From the NCBI GenBank assembly GCA_003527965.1, contig DPVY01000257.1, positions 1 to 10,940 on the forward strand: a stretch of 10,940 nucleotides of DNA, written 5' to 3'. Below the pieces are notes generated by a model. The model saw nothing but the letters and a program-made list of their open reading frames with translations. It was not told the DNA's origin and did no database searches. This DNA is from Fidelibacterota bacterium. GTDB lineage: Bacteria; Fidelibacterota; UBA2242. This document shows, one piece after another, positions 1 through 7,331 of this stretch (its first letter is position 1; every line of letters begins with the position of its first letter). Position numbers and translations under genes: made by a program.

Positions 1-16
1 TCTTTTTACGAATCCA

Positions 17-916
17 TCAATTATGAGTTTTGCACTGTTTTAAATAGGTGGCATATTTCCTGAAGTCATATAGAAACAGTCCGGCGAAAATTAAACCAAT
101 TCCAAAAATCTCCTGAGAAGTAACGGCTTCATGTAAAAATATCACACCGACCAATGTTGCTATAACGGGAGTTATGAAGCTGACAAAAGACAGCTTTACA
201 ACTTCCATCTGATGCATCAGCGAGTAATAGATATAAAACGTGACCGCCGATCCGAAAATTCCTAAATATGCCGCTGCACCGATATTCCGAAGCGACCATG
301 ACATGAGCCCGAACTGCCCGGAAATCAGCGCTCCGAAAGTATGGATGACAGATCCGACTACAAGCGACATCATGGTTAAGACCATTGAATCATATTTATG
401 CTTCTTTGTTTTTACGTAGACAGTCGGATATGACGCCAGGACGACGCCCAGCAACAATACAATACAACCGAATAGTACCTTACGGTTAATAACCAATGCC
501 TGGTCGGACAATATCATGACCACACCCAAAGTGGCTGTCAGAATAGAAAACAGCCGCTGGAAGTTCAAGCGCTCAGTAGAAACCATAAAATGGGCAAATA
601 TTCCAATAAACAACGGAAAAGTTGCCCACAAAATCGATGAAAGACTACTGGGAATAAATTGCATCGCCCAATAGGTGCATAGGTAGCTAAGTCCCATACT
701 GTAAAAACCGACAATCCCGTACATTTTCAGAGATGCTTTGTCCAAAGGAATTTTCCGTCCGGTCAGTAGAACAGAGATAATCAGTATAGCGATTGCAAAC
801 CAGTACCGCAAAGCCAAACCGACCATCGGCGGAGTGCTCGCCGAACCGATCTTTATAGCGGCAAATGTAGTTCCCCAAATCAGACACAACACTAAATATT
901 GAAGGTATTTTATCAC
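17..916 (-). CDS. EamA-family (DMT superfamily) inner-membrane transporter
   Basis: This is a 299-residue, very hydrophobic protein built as two tandem EamA repeats (about residues 6-137 and 149-286), the usual ten-helix drug/metabolite transporter layout and length. The first repeat opens with the family-typical stretch LIWGTTFAAIKIG. The second ends with LHEAVTSQEIFGIGLIFAG, which matches the conserved Glu-containing end of EamA repeats. The start is GTG at 914-916; an in-frame TAA lies two codons upstream, so no longer start is possible. No convincing ribosome binding site precedes it. Members export or import small metabolites such as amino acids, nucleosides or drugs, and the substrate cannot be read from sequence. 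It lies 153 bases downstream of the large outer-membrane protein gene on the same strand, without an obvious functional link. Family assignment is firm and substrate is unknown. Confidence 0.9.
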   Translation of the reverse strand: MIKYLQYLVLCLIWGTTFAAIKIGSASTPPMVGLALRYWFAIAILIISVLLTGRKIPLDKASLKMYGIVGFYSMGLSYLCTYWAMQFIPSSLSSILWATFPLFIGIFAHFMVSTERLNFQRLFSILTATLGVVMILSDQALVINRKVLFGCIVLLLGVVLASYPTVYVKTKKHKYDSMVLTMMSLVVGSVIHTFGALISGQFGLMSWSLRNIGAAAYLGIFGSAVTFYIYYSLMHQMEVVKLSFVSFITPVIATLVGVIFLHEAVTSQEIFGIGLIFAGLFLYDFRKYATYLKQCKTHN

Positions 917-1069
917 ACTTTACTCAAACAGATAATAAAGACCCAACGACAGGTGCTAACTTACTAAAATAGTCGGTTTTTTGGTATTAAATTTGACGGA
1001 ATCGTCCCAAAGGGATCTCTATGAGATAAAAAGTAGCCACAAAGGCACCGGATATAGCGGCGGACAATT
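917..1069. other. Intergenic spacer, no gene seen
   Basis: This 153-base gap separates two minus-strand genes. It contains two tiny perfect inverted repeats: GACG-GAAT-CGTC at 995-1006 and ATCTC-TAT-GAGAT at 1015-1027. Neither stem exceeds 5 bp, and neither is followed by a T-run on the minus strand, so a terminator is not supported. No good promoter for the downstream permease gene was found. Confidence 0.4.
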
Positions 1070-4000
1070 TTAAAAATCCAGTCCAAGGGAAAAATACCAC
1101 TGAGGTTTTGCAACGGATACAAAATCCCAACGCCAGGCACAATCGATCTTCAGCAGGAAATAACCCAGGAAAATCCGGGTGCCTACCCCAAAACCGGAAA
1201 CCAAATCATCCATATATGTCCCCGTATATTTATCATAACCAAAGGGCTGAAACTTACCCTGATCCCATGCGGCGCCCATATCAAAAAAGGTAATTCCCTG
1301 AATACCGCCCATCGTCATCGGCAGAGGCCAACCCAGGGCTAAATATTTAATAAAGGGATATCTAAATTCAAAATTAGAAATAAAGTAACGATTTCCTTCC
1401 CTTTCATAATAGCGCGCGCCCCGCAACGGCGTTATAAAATCGGAAAAATAGATGTCTTCTACATTATTAAAATTATGACTCCTTTTATATTTTTGATTGA
1501 TCCAGTTGGATTCACCGCCAAGGAAAAAACGCTGCGCATTTTTACCTTCACTTAAACCGGCTGACAATCTCAAGGCAAAAGAGTATTCCCGGTTCAATTT
1601 AAAGTAGCGACGAAAATCAAATTTAACTGTCTGAAATTCAAAATCGTTGCCCCTGTACCGGGGACTCATGGTAAAGTCTATTCTGCCCCTCCAACCGTCC
1701 ACCGGATAAAAATAACCCCATAAAGTGTTATCAATAACAAATGCCGTTCTTGGTAACAATGTATTAATAGAAAAAGAATCGATTGTTCGACCACTCAACA
1801 GATCTACCAATTCCTGGGAAACATTGTAAGAGGTCACGCCAAACTCCAGGCGGGAAAATTTAGAAAATGGGTGTGAGGCGGAAAAATCGGCGCCGTAGTT
1901 TCTTAAACGCCACATATAATACATACTTATCGGCCAAAAATTTGCCGAATGAAAGCCCACTACGGCGTAATTTGTGCGGTTTTTCAAATACTGATAAGCG
2001 AGATAGTAATCGCTGTTCTCAAGATCGATATACATCTCTGTTCCAATTGTGAAGCGATGATCACCCAGCACGTCGCTGAAAGCGAAAACCGTTGTTCCCT
2101 GAAATCCCCAGAATGTGTTATAGCCGGCCTGGCTATCGATCAAATCCAGCGTAAATTTGGTTTTATAAGGATTAACTTTAAATTTGCCCTCATCGTCTTT
2201 ATAGCTGACCGTATCCAGGGGCGTTTCCACGGTATCCCGTAATGAAGATTTCTGAAGTTGATTATAGCTCGGAGCAAATATATAGTTTGTGTAGGACTGC
2301 TGATCACCAACTTTATGTGTATATGACAGATGCACATCTTCCGGAGATGGTATATCAAAACGAACATAGTCTTCAGAACTTTCCCAAATAGCCGCCAAAC
2401 TCTTGGCAAATATGGTGGGTTTAACTGTTTTTGGCTCATCTGTCAATCCCAAAGGATTATTCAGCATAAATACGTCCCACCCATTTTTGGAGTAACCGGC
2501 GAATACCAGCCTGGTATCATCTAGTGACAGACTTGGTTGAAATACTCCGGTCAAAACGTTGGTAACGGCAATATGATCCCCCGAATCCATATCGAGAACA
2601 TAGAGATTTGAGATGCCCTGAGTGTCCGATGTATAAATAATCTTATTCTGAGTATGTGCCCAGGTCGGGCAGTTTTCATTCCAGGGGGTTTCCGTTAGTT
2701 GAGTGATTTTTTCATTCTCCAAGTCGTAAACATAAAGATCGGTTTGATTGGACGGCGATGTTGACCAGTTTGTGGAATCAACAGTTTCCATATCAGTTTC
2801 ATCGAGATTGCGCTGCGAGGCAAATACAATCTTTTTACCGTCGGGCGACCAACTCGGTTCAAAATCCGAAGCCCGGTCATTTGTCAATCGGGTCAAAACT
2901 TTCTTTTTCAGATCAAACGTATACAGATCTGTGCGATCATTATTCAGTCCGATAAAGGCTATTTGCTTGCCATTGGGCGACCAGGCGGCGGAAAATAGTT
3001 CATCTATCTTATCAAAGGAGTATTTTTTGCGCTTCTTCGTTTTTGTATCAACAATAATTAAAGCATCTTTTGCGCCACTTTTTACCGCCAGTACAATCTT
3101 CTTTCCATTGGGTGACCAACTCAGGCGCGGATTTAGCCATTTTAATTCTTCAAGGTCGGGAGTTCGTTGTCCACTGACCAGTTTATCCAAAACTTTCCCA
3201 TCGGAAGCGGAGATCAGATAAATATCGGCGTAGCCCTTGCGGTCGGACATCAAAGCAATTCTGGTTCCGTCGGGATTTATAGCAGGTCCGGTATTGAAAT
3301 AGTTCTTCAATTTTTTATGATCGGTCAATCGGATGGCAATATCATCCAAATCATCCCGTTCGGCAATATCGGGCCAGTATTCGGTGCGCACCCACTTATG
3401 CCAGGCTTCTGACAATTCTTCCATTTTCATTCCAATGGAGACTTCAAAGCCTTTTTCCGCGCTGGAACGTCCCTTCATGCGTGCCCAAATCTCACCAATT
3501 TTCTGATCGCCATATTTTTGCCCCAGAAAACGATATACCGACTGACCGCCCTTATAAGCCAGATAATAATCCAGCTGCTCCACATTTGGAATATTACTGT
3601 TCGTAGCAATGTCCCGCATGATCATATCCGCTTTGGTATCCCAACCCGTAGATATATATTCTGCAAGCCCCTCGTTCATCCAGAGAGGAATTTGCAAGCG
3701 CACCCGTCCTGACACGACGCTTTGGATGTTTCCTCCATAAATCATATCATTGACGACCACATGAACCAGTTCATGCCGAATCAAATGCCGGAATTCACTA
3801 TTATTCCCATCAAATGCGACAACCGCCCTGTTTTTAAACAACTCGGTAAATCCTTCAATGCCCTCATACATATAGCTCAACGTTACGTTGGTTTGCTGAA
3901 AGTCACTGTGTGAGCTATAAACTATCAAAGATACCCGTTTCCGCATGCGCCAGTTTAATACACTTGAAATTTCCCTGACAGCCTGTTCCGCAACCGGCGC

Positions 4001-4174
4001 GGCAAATTTTGCTAATTCTTCGCCGTCATTGTAAAAATAAATATCAAAATGCTCCGTCTGGATAAAAGACCAGGAATAGTTATCATACTGGACCTTGTTC
4101 TTGCCAAACTGGGCATAAAGCGGAGCCGTCAATAAAAAAATAAAAAGTAAAATAATGGTCGTAAATTGTTTCAT
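1070..4174 (-). CDS. Secreted gluzincin-like / TolB-propeller / BamA-like outer-membrane barrel fusion protein
   Basis: This 1034-residue exported protein has four recognisable parts. Residues 1-21 are a signal peptide (hydrophobic core IILLFIFLL, likely cut after PLYA). About 35-270 is a peptidase MA-like domain with zinc motif HELVH (134-138; E135 catalytic) and a second motif NEGLAEY, whose E168 would be the third zinc ligand. About 290-575 holds six TolB/PD40 repeats of the type WSPDGKKIVFAS...DLYVYD, enough for a six-bladed beta-propeller. About 685-1034 is a beta-rich, aromatic region like the bacterial surface antigen (BamA/Omp85) barrel; it ends WYFSLGLDF, with the C-terminal Phe typical of outer-membrane barrels. 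It is probably anchored in the outer membrane with propeller and peptidase domain in the periplasm. The substrate is unknown, and proteolysis is inferred only from motifs. The start is ATG at 4172-4174 with a weak upstream AG-rich stretch. Confidence 0.88.
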   Translation of the reverse strand: MKQFTTIILLFIFLLTAPLYAQFGKNKVQYDNYSWSFIQTEHFDIYFYNDGEELAKFAAPVAEQAVREISSVLNWRMRKRVSLIVYSSHSDFQQTNVTLSYMYEGIEGFTELFKNRAVVAFDGNNSEFRHLIRHELVHVVVNDMIYGGNIQSVVSGRVRLQIPLWMNEGLAEYISTGWDTKADMIMRDIATNSNIPNVEQLDYYLAYKGGQSVYRFLGQKYGDQKIGEIWARMKGRSSAEKGFEVSIGMKMEELSEAWHKWVRTEYWPDIAERDDLDDIAIRLTDHKKLKNYFNTGPAINPDGTRIALMSDRKGYADIYLISASDGKVLDKLVSGQRTPDLEELKWLNPRLSWSPNGKKIVLAVKSGAKDALIIVDTKTKKRKKYSFDKIDELFSAAWSPNGKQIAFIGLNNDRTDLYTFDLKKKVLTRLTNDRASDFEPSWSPDGKKIVFASQRNLDETDMETVDSTNWSTSPSNQTDLYVYDLENEKITQLTETPWNENCPTWAHTQNKIIYTSDTQGISNLYVLDMDSGDHIAVTNVLTGVFQPSLSLDDTRLVFAGYSKNGWDVFMLNNPLGLTDEPKTVKPTIFAKSLAAIWESSEDYVRFDIPSPEDVHLSYTHKVGDQQSYTNYIFAPSYNQLQKSSLRDTVETPLDTVSYKDDEGKFKVNPYKTKFTLDLIDSQAGYNTFWGFQGTTVFAFSDVLGDHRFTIGTEMYIDLENSDYYLAYQYLKNRTNYAVVGFHSANFWPISMYYMWRLRNYGADFSASHPFSKFSRLEFGVTSYNVSQELVDLLSGRTIDSFSINTLLPRTAFVIDNTLWGYFYPVDGWRGRIDFTMSPRYRGNDFEFQTVKFDFRRYFKLNREYSFALRLSAGLSEGKNAQRFFLGGESNWINQKYKRSHNFNNVEDIYFSDFITPLRGARYYEREGNRYFISNFEFRYPFIKYLALGWPLPMTMGGIQGITFFDMGAAWDQGKFQPFGYDKYTGTYMDDLVSGFGVGTRIFLGYFLLKIDCAWRWDFVSVAKPQWYFSLGLDF

Positions 4175-4270
4175 TGCTTTTTCATTCTCATTTTAATCTA
4201 TAAAACCTGTCAATATTTTTCCAATCCGATCAATTATTTAGACAAATTTGATCTTCAGAAGATACATCTA
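4175..4270. other. Intergenic spacer between the two exported-protein genes
   Basis: This AT-rich 96-base gap lies between two same-strand genes. It holds a perfect TTGACA on the minus strand (4208-4213) without a matching -10 at 16-18 bases, and a 13-base near-palindrome at 4251-4263 (ATCTTC-A-GAAGAT) with no following T-run. Neither is called as a promoter or terminator. The gap is short enough for co-transcription. Confidence 0.35.
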
Positions 4271-6226
4271 TCACTTAATATATACAACTTTTCCTCCAAT
4301 ATTAACTACATCGGTCTCCAAACGGATAACATACACCCCGGAAGGTAAATTTTGCGGCTGCCAGCTTTTCCGGTAATAGCCCAACCGGAAATAGCCCTGC
4401 TCAATTACATCGACCACCCGGCCTCTGACGTCATAAACTTTAATTGCGCCATTTATGTTATAAGGTAAATATATCCTGAAATTCGTGGTGCCGTTAAAGG
4501 GATTTGGATAGGGATCGGTTAACAGAAAGGAGTCCGGAATATATCCGAGATCGGGATCAATCATCGAATAGACCACCGACTTGAGAACCCAGCCAGCGGG
4601 ATCAATTTCAATATTCGTCGGCATATCATCAAATTGCATTACAAACTGCTGGGCAAAAAGAGAATCCCAAACAGTAAACAAAGTATCCCATTCGGTAAAT
4701 TCCACTCTGATATCAAGCGGCATTTTAAAAAGATTTTGCGGAGATTGTGTCTGATCAATATTCAAAGTTACCCGCCACTCATTTCCCTTTACCGCTTCAC
4801 GACTCCAGTTAACCGTATATTCCGGTTGACCGATTTGATAAATCCACTGCTCAAAAAACCAATCCAGGTCAATCCCGCTGACTATTTCACAAATATCCTG
4901 AAAATCTTCCGTCGTTACAACATCCATATAAAAGGCATCACGATATGCCGGAAAAATATCCCAAAAAATCTCTTCGCCAACAATATGCCTCAACATGTGC
5001 AGAACCCAGGCTCCTTTATCATAAACCAGCCGGTTGAAAATGGACGAAACACTTGTGGTATCGGTAATGTATAGCGGACTAATTTGCCAGATTTCCAGTC
5101 GGTTTATATCATTCATGTACTTTTTTAGAGCTTCGGCGCCGTCTTTATGTTCTTTCCACAACGCTTCGGCATAGCGGGCAAATCCCTCGTTCAGCCAGAT
5201 GTTTTTCCAGTTAGCGCAGGTTATCATATCGCCCCACCACTGGTGAGCCAGCTCGTGACAAATTAATAATTCACCAAATCCACCCAGACTGGTACAGGTC
5301 TGATGCTCCATACCGCCACCCCAGGAAAACTGGGCATGACCGTATTTTTCCTTTATAAACGGATATTCACCCCAGAGACCGGCAAAAAATGAAATCATTG
5401 CCGTTGTCAGCGGTAAGTTGCCGGTTTGACTTTTAGCCTCGGGATAATACCAGTGATTAACCGGCATTTGCGTCCCGTCAAGACCGGTATAGCGGTATTC
5501 CTGCTTTTCATAATTGGAAACTGCCAGGGAGATTAAATACACGGCAATGGGATATCGTTCCTGCCACAAATATGTCGCAGTACTATCGGAATTATAAGTC
5601 ACTGATTCGAGAGTACCGTTTGATATGGCAATTAAGGTATCCGGTACGGTAATGGATATATCGGCGGAGTCGGCTTTATCGCCGGGCAGATCCTTGCACG
5701 GGAACCAGCTATGCGCATAATAGGGTTCACTCAGGGTAGATACGATGGGAACGCCATTGTGATAATCGAAAGAAAAACCCTGGAAGCCACCCTCCGGGGG
5801 ATGACCATAGTAGGCTATTTGAATCTCGAAAACCGCCCCGCTGTCAATGGGAGTACTAAGACAAACGGCAAGATTATCGTCGGATCGCTGAAACGATTGA
5901 CAGTTCCTTCCAACACTGTCAACCTGCATCGAAGAGACAAAATCCAAGGAGATATACTGCAGGTTATTGACTTTGGAAGTTCCTCTGATCGTTGTATTCC
6001 CATAAATATTTTCATTGAGGATGTCAATCGTCAGAGCAAGTCCATAATATCCAATATCATAGTCGGAACGATTACTAAGCGCCATTTCTTTAGCCATGCG
6101 GCGGCGGTCTTTTAGAAAATGCTGTTTAAGCTCGATCTCCATATCCACCCAGTCCGGATCGGATTGAGCAAAAACCCGGAACGAAATTGCAAAAAGAAGG
6201 GCTGGTATAAAGTATCTTTTTCTCAT
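4271..6226 (-). CDS. Secreted M1-family metallo-aminopeptidase with T9SS type A sorting domain
   Basis: This is a zinc peptidase expected to remove N-terminal amino acids from peptides outside the cell. Counting from the ATG at 6224-6226 (651 residues), residues 1-21 are a signal peptide (RKRYFIPALLFAISFRVFAQ). About 50-240 is the M1 N-terminal beta domain. The exopeptidase motif GGGMEHQ is at 303-309, in place of the classical GAMEN. The zinc site HELAH is at 324-328, followed exactly 18 residues later by the third ligand E347 in NEGFARY. The likely catalytic Tyr402 sits in YDKGAWVLHML. The large C-terminal helical domain of long M1 enzymes is absent. Instead the last ~85 residues form a type A T9SS sorting domain (YPNPFN at 573-578, then VYDVRGRVV and SGVYVIRL, ending KVVYIK). 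A TTG at 6236-6238 would add four residues; ATG is preferred because it gives a cleaner signal peptide. Confidence 0.92.
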   Translation of the reverse strand: MRKRYFIPALLFAISFRVFAQSDPDWVDMEIELKQHFLKDRRRMAKEMALSNRSDYDIGYYGLALTIDILNENIYGNTTIRGTSKVNNLQYISLDFVSSMQVDSVGRNCQSFQRSDDNLAVCLSTPIDSGAVFEIQIAYYGHPPEGGFQGFSFDYHNGVPIVSTLSEPYYAHSWFPCKDLPGDKADSADISITVPDTLIAISNGTLESVTYNSDSTATYLWQERYPIAVYLISLAVSNYEKQEYRYTGLDGTQMPVNHWYYPEAKSQTGNLPLTTAMISFFAGLWGEYPFIKEKYGHAQFSWGGGMEHQTCTSLGGFGELLICHELAHQWWGDMITCANWKNIWLNEGFARYAEALWKEHKDGAEALKKYMNDINRLEIWQISPLYITDTTSVSSIFNRLVYDKGAWVLHMLRHIVGEEIFWDIFPAYRDAFYMDVVTTEDFQDICEIVSGIDLDWFFEQWIYQIGQPEYTVNWSREAVKGNEWRVTLNIDQTQSPQNLFKMPLDIRVEFTEWDTLFTVWDSLFAQQFVMQFDDMPTNIEIDPAGWVLKSVVYSMIDPDLGYIPDSFLLTDPYPNPFNGTTNFRIYLPYNINGAIKVYDVRGRVVDVIEQGYFRLGYYRKSWQPQNLPSGVYVIRLETDVVNIGGKVVYIK

Positions 6227-6300
6227 CGGTACACTCAACTAAAATTAAGAAAAAGTGCGCCATTATCCACTGAAAAATATCCTTTTAAATTCGTCCTTCT

Positions 6301-6329
6301 AATAAACTTCAAATTTTCGTACATTTCAA
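6301..6329 (-). promoter_or_regulatory. Possible sigma-70-type promoter for the M1 peptidase gene
   Basis: On the minus strand TTGAAA (6324-6329, one mismatch to the -35 consensus) is followed after exactly 17 bases by TTTATT (6301-6306, four of six matches to the -10 consensus). It would give a leader of roughly 70 bases before the ATG at 6226. The spacer is AT-rich, so chance matches are likely. If the host uses a Bacteroidetes-type -33/-7 promoter this call would not apply. No comparable match was found for thyX in the other direction. Confidence 0.22.
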
Positions 6330-6346
6330 GCAGTTTAATCATATTT

Positions 6347-6350
6347 GGAG
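6347..6350 (+). promoter_or_regulatory. Ribosome binding site of thyX
   Basis: GGAG lies 10 bases upstream of the ATG at 6361-6363 and supports that start, which also matches the expected N-terminus of ThyX. Confidence 0.5.
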
Positions 6351-6360
6351 TATTAACATT

Positions 6361-7212
6361 ATGGCTCATATAATTGTTCCTGAAGCAGAAGCAATCTTAG
6401 ATAAAGAATTTAAAGTTCTGGACAAAGGATTTGTCCGTCTAATTGACTATCTTGGCGGAGACGGGCGCATCGTGCAGGCAGCCCGCGTCAGCTATGGTCA
6501 GGGGACCAAAACCATCCGGGAGGACAAAGGGCTGATTGACTATTTGCTCAGCCACCAGCACACCTCCCCTTTTGAGCAGGTCATTTTAACCTTCCATTGT
6601 AAAATGCCAATTTTTATTGCCCGTCAATGGGTTCGCCACCGGACCGCTCGAATCAACGAAATTTCCGGGCGTTACAGCGTAATGGCAGATGAATTTTATG
6701 TACCCGCTCCCGATCAGGTTAAATATCAGAGCATATCCAACCGTCAGGGGCGCGCCGAAGAGGATGTGCCGGCAGAACTGCGCCAAAAAGTGCTGGACGT
6801 TTTGACCAGGGAGCAAAAAAGCGCCTATGAAAATTATGGAAATTTGATTGACGACGGCATCGCCCGGGAACTGGCTCGGATAAACCTGCCGTTGTCATTA
6901 TATACGCAATGGTATTGGCAAATTGACCTGAGCAACCTGTTCCACTTTTTAAAATTACGCTTGGATTACCACGCTCAGTGGGAAATCCGGCAATATGGCA
7001 AAGTCATCGCAGAAATCACTAAGAAAGTCGCGCCGCTGGCATACCAGGCTTTTGAAACTCACGTATTAAATGCCGTTACTTTCTCGGGAAAAGAGATCCA
7101 AGCGCTGGTTCTCCAATTACAAGGCAAAGCGCATGAATTAAAGGGTATTAATAAAACAGAGTTTGAAGCGAAGATTCAGCGGATTTTATCGACCGATAAA
7201 ACGGTTTTATAA
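6361..7212 (+). CDS. thyX: FAD-dependent thymidylate synthase ThyX
   Basis: ThyX makes dTMP from dUMP using methylenetetrahydrofolate as carbon donor and NADPH/FAD as reductant; it is a cytoplasmic homotetramer that replaces ThyA in many bacteria. The 283-residue protein shows HTSPFEQ (67-73) and the signature RHR-x7-S at 92-102 (RHRTARINEIS, followed by GRYS). It also has the C-terminal substrate-binding region ARELARINLPLSLYTQWYWQ, then DLSNLFHFLKLRLD and AQWEIRQYG. In the extended signature RHRxxSxNExSxRY the first Ser is replaced by Arg97, while the Ser of RHR-x7-S is kept (S102). Length is slightly above the typical 220-250 residues because of an extra N-terminal segment and a C-terminal tail. 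It is transcribed alone, diverging from the M1 peptidase gene and converging on the signalling block. No folate or nucleotide genes adjoin it. The protein-coding sequence is visibly GC-richer than the downstream block. Confidence 0.97.
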   Translation: MAHIIVPEAEAILDKEFKVLDKGFVRLIDYLGGDGRIVQAARVSYGQGTKTIREDKGLIDYLLSHQHTSPFEQVILTFHCKMPIFIARQWVRHRTARINEISGRYSVMADEFYVPAPDQVKYQSISNRQGRAEEDVPAELRQKVLDVLTREQKSAYENYGNLIDDGIARELARINLPLSLYTQWYWQIDLSNLFHFLKLRLDYHAQWEIRQYGKVIAEITKKVAPLAYQAFETHVLNAVTFSGKEIQALVLQLQGKAHELKGINKTEFEAKIQRILSTDKTVL

Positions 7213-7237
7213 GGACATTTAATTTTTAATGTTGATT

Positions 7238-7259
7238 GTGAAAAACAGATGTTTTCCAC
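7238..7259. repeat. Imperfect palindrome in the convergent spacer
   Basis: Ten-base arms GTGAAAAACA (7238-7247) and TGTTTTCCAC (7250-7259) pair at nine of ten positions around a 2-base centre. As RNA it would form a stem with a small loop. It sits between the ends of thyX and the sigma-54 activator gene, where a bidirectional terminator would be expected, but neither side has a proper T-run. It may equally be a protein binding site or chance in AT-rich DNA. Confidence 0.3.
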
Positions 7260-7331
7260 TTGAAAATAGAATTGGTGAGTTTTGAAATTTGCTTCACAAA
7301 CAAATCTGGAATATTTTGCATTTCAATTTAC

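Noticed and set aside
2748..3221. 157-residue plus-strand open frame
   Set aside because: It lies wholly inside the propeller part of the fusion gene, opposite strand, with a composition mirroring the repeats and no domain or ribosome binding site.
4185..4213. Perfect TTGACA on the minus strand upstream of the fusion gene
   Set aside because: At 15-18 bases downstream the sequence reads around ATGAGAA, not a -10 element, and the nearest TATA-like stretch is only about six bases away.
4251..4263. ATCTTC-A-GAAGAT palindrome after the M1 peptidase gene
   Set aside because: The one-base loop and the lack of a T-run argue against a terminator; it is short and AT-rich enough to be chance.
4634..5074. 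146-residue plus-strand open frame
   Set aside because: It is antisense to the M1 peptidase catalytic region, whose motifs are intact, so it is a shadow frame.
5711..6115. 134-residue plus-strand open frame
   Set aside because: It is antisense to the N-terminal half of the M1 peptidase and has no recognisable protein features.
7282..7326. Inverted repeat TTGAAAT / ATTTCAA with a 31-base gap before the end of the sigma-54 activator gene
   Set aside because: Seven AT-rich pairs at long distance are expected by chance in this spacer and no T-run follows.
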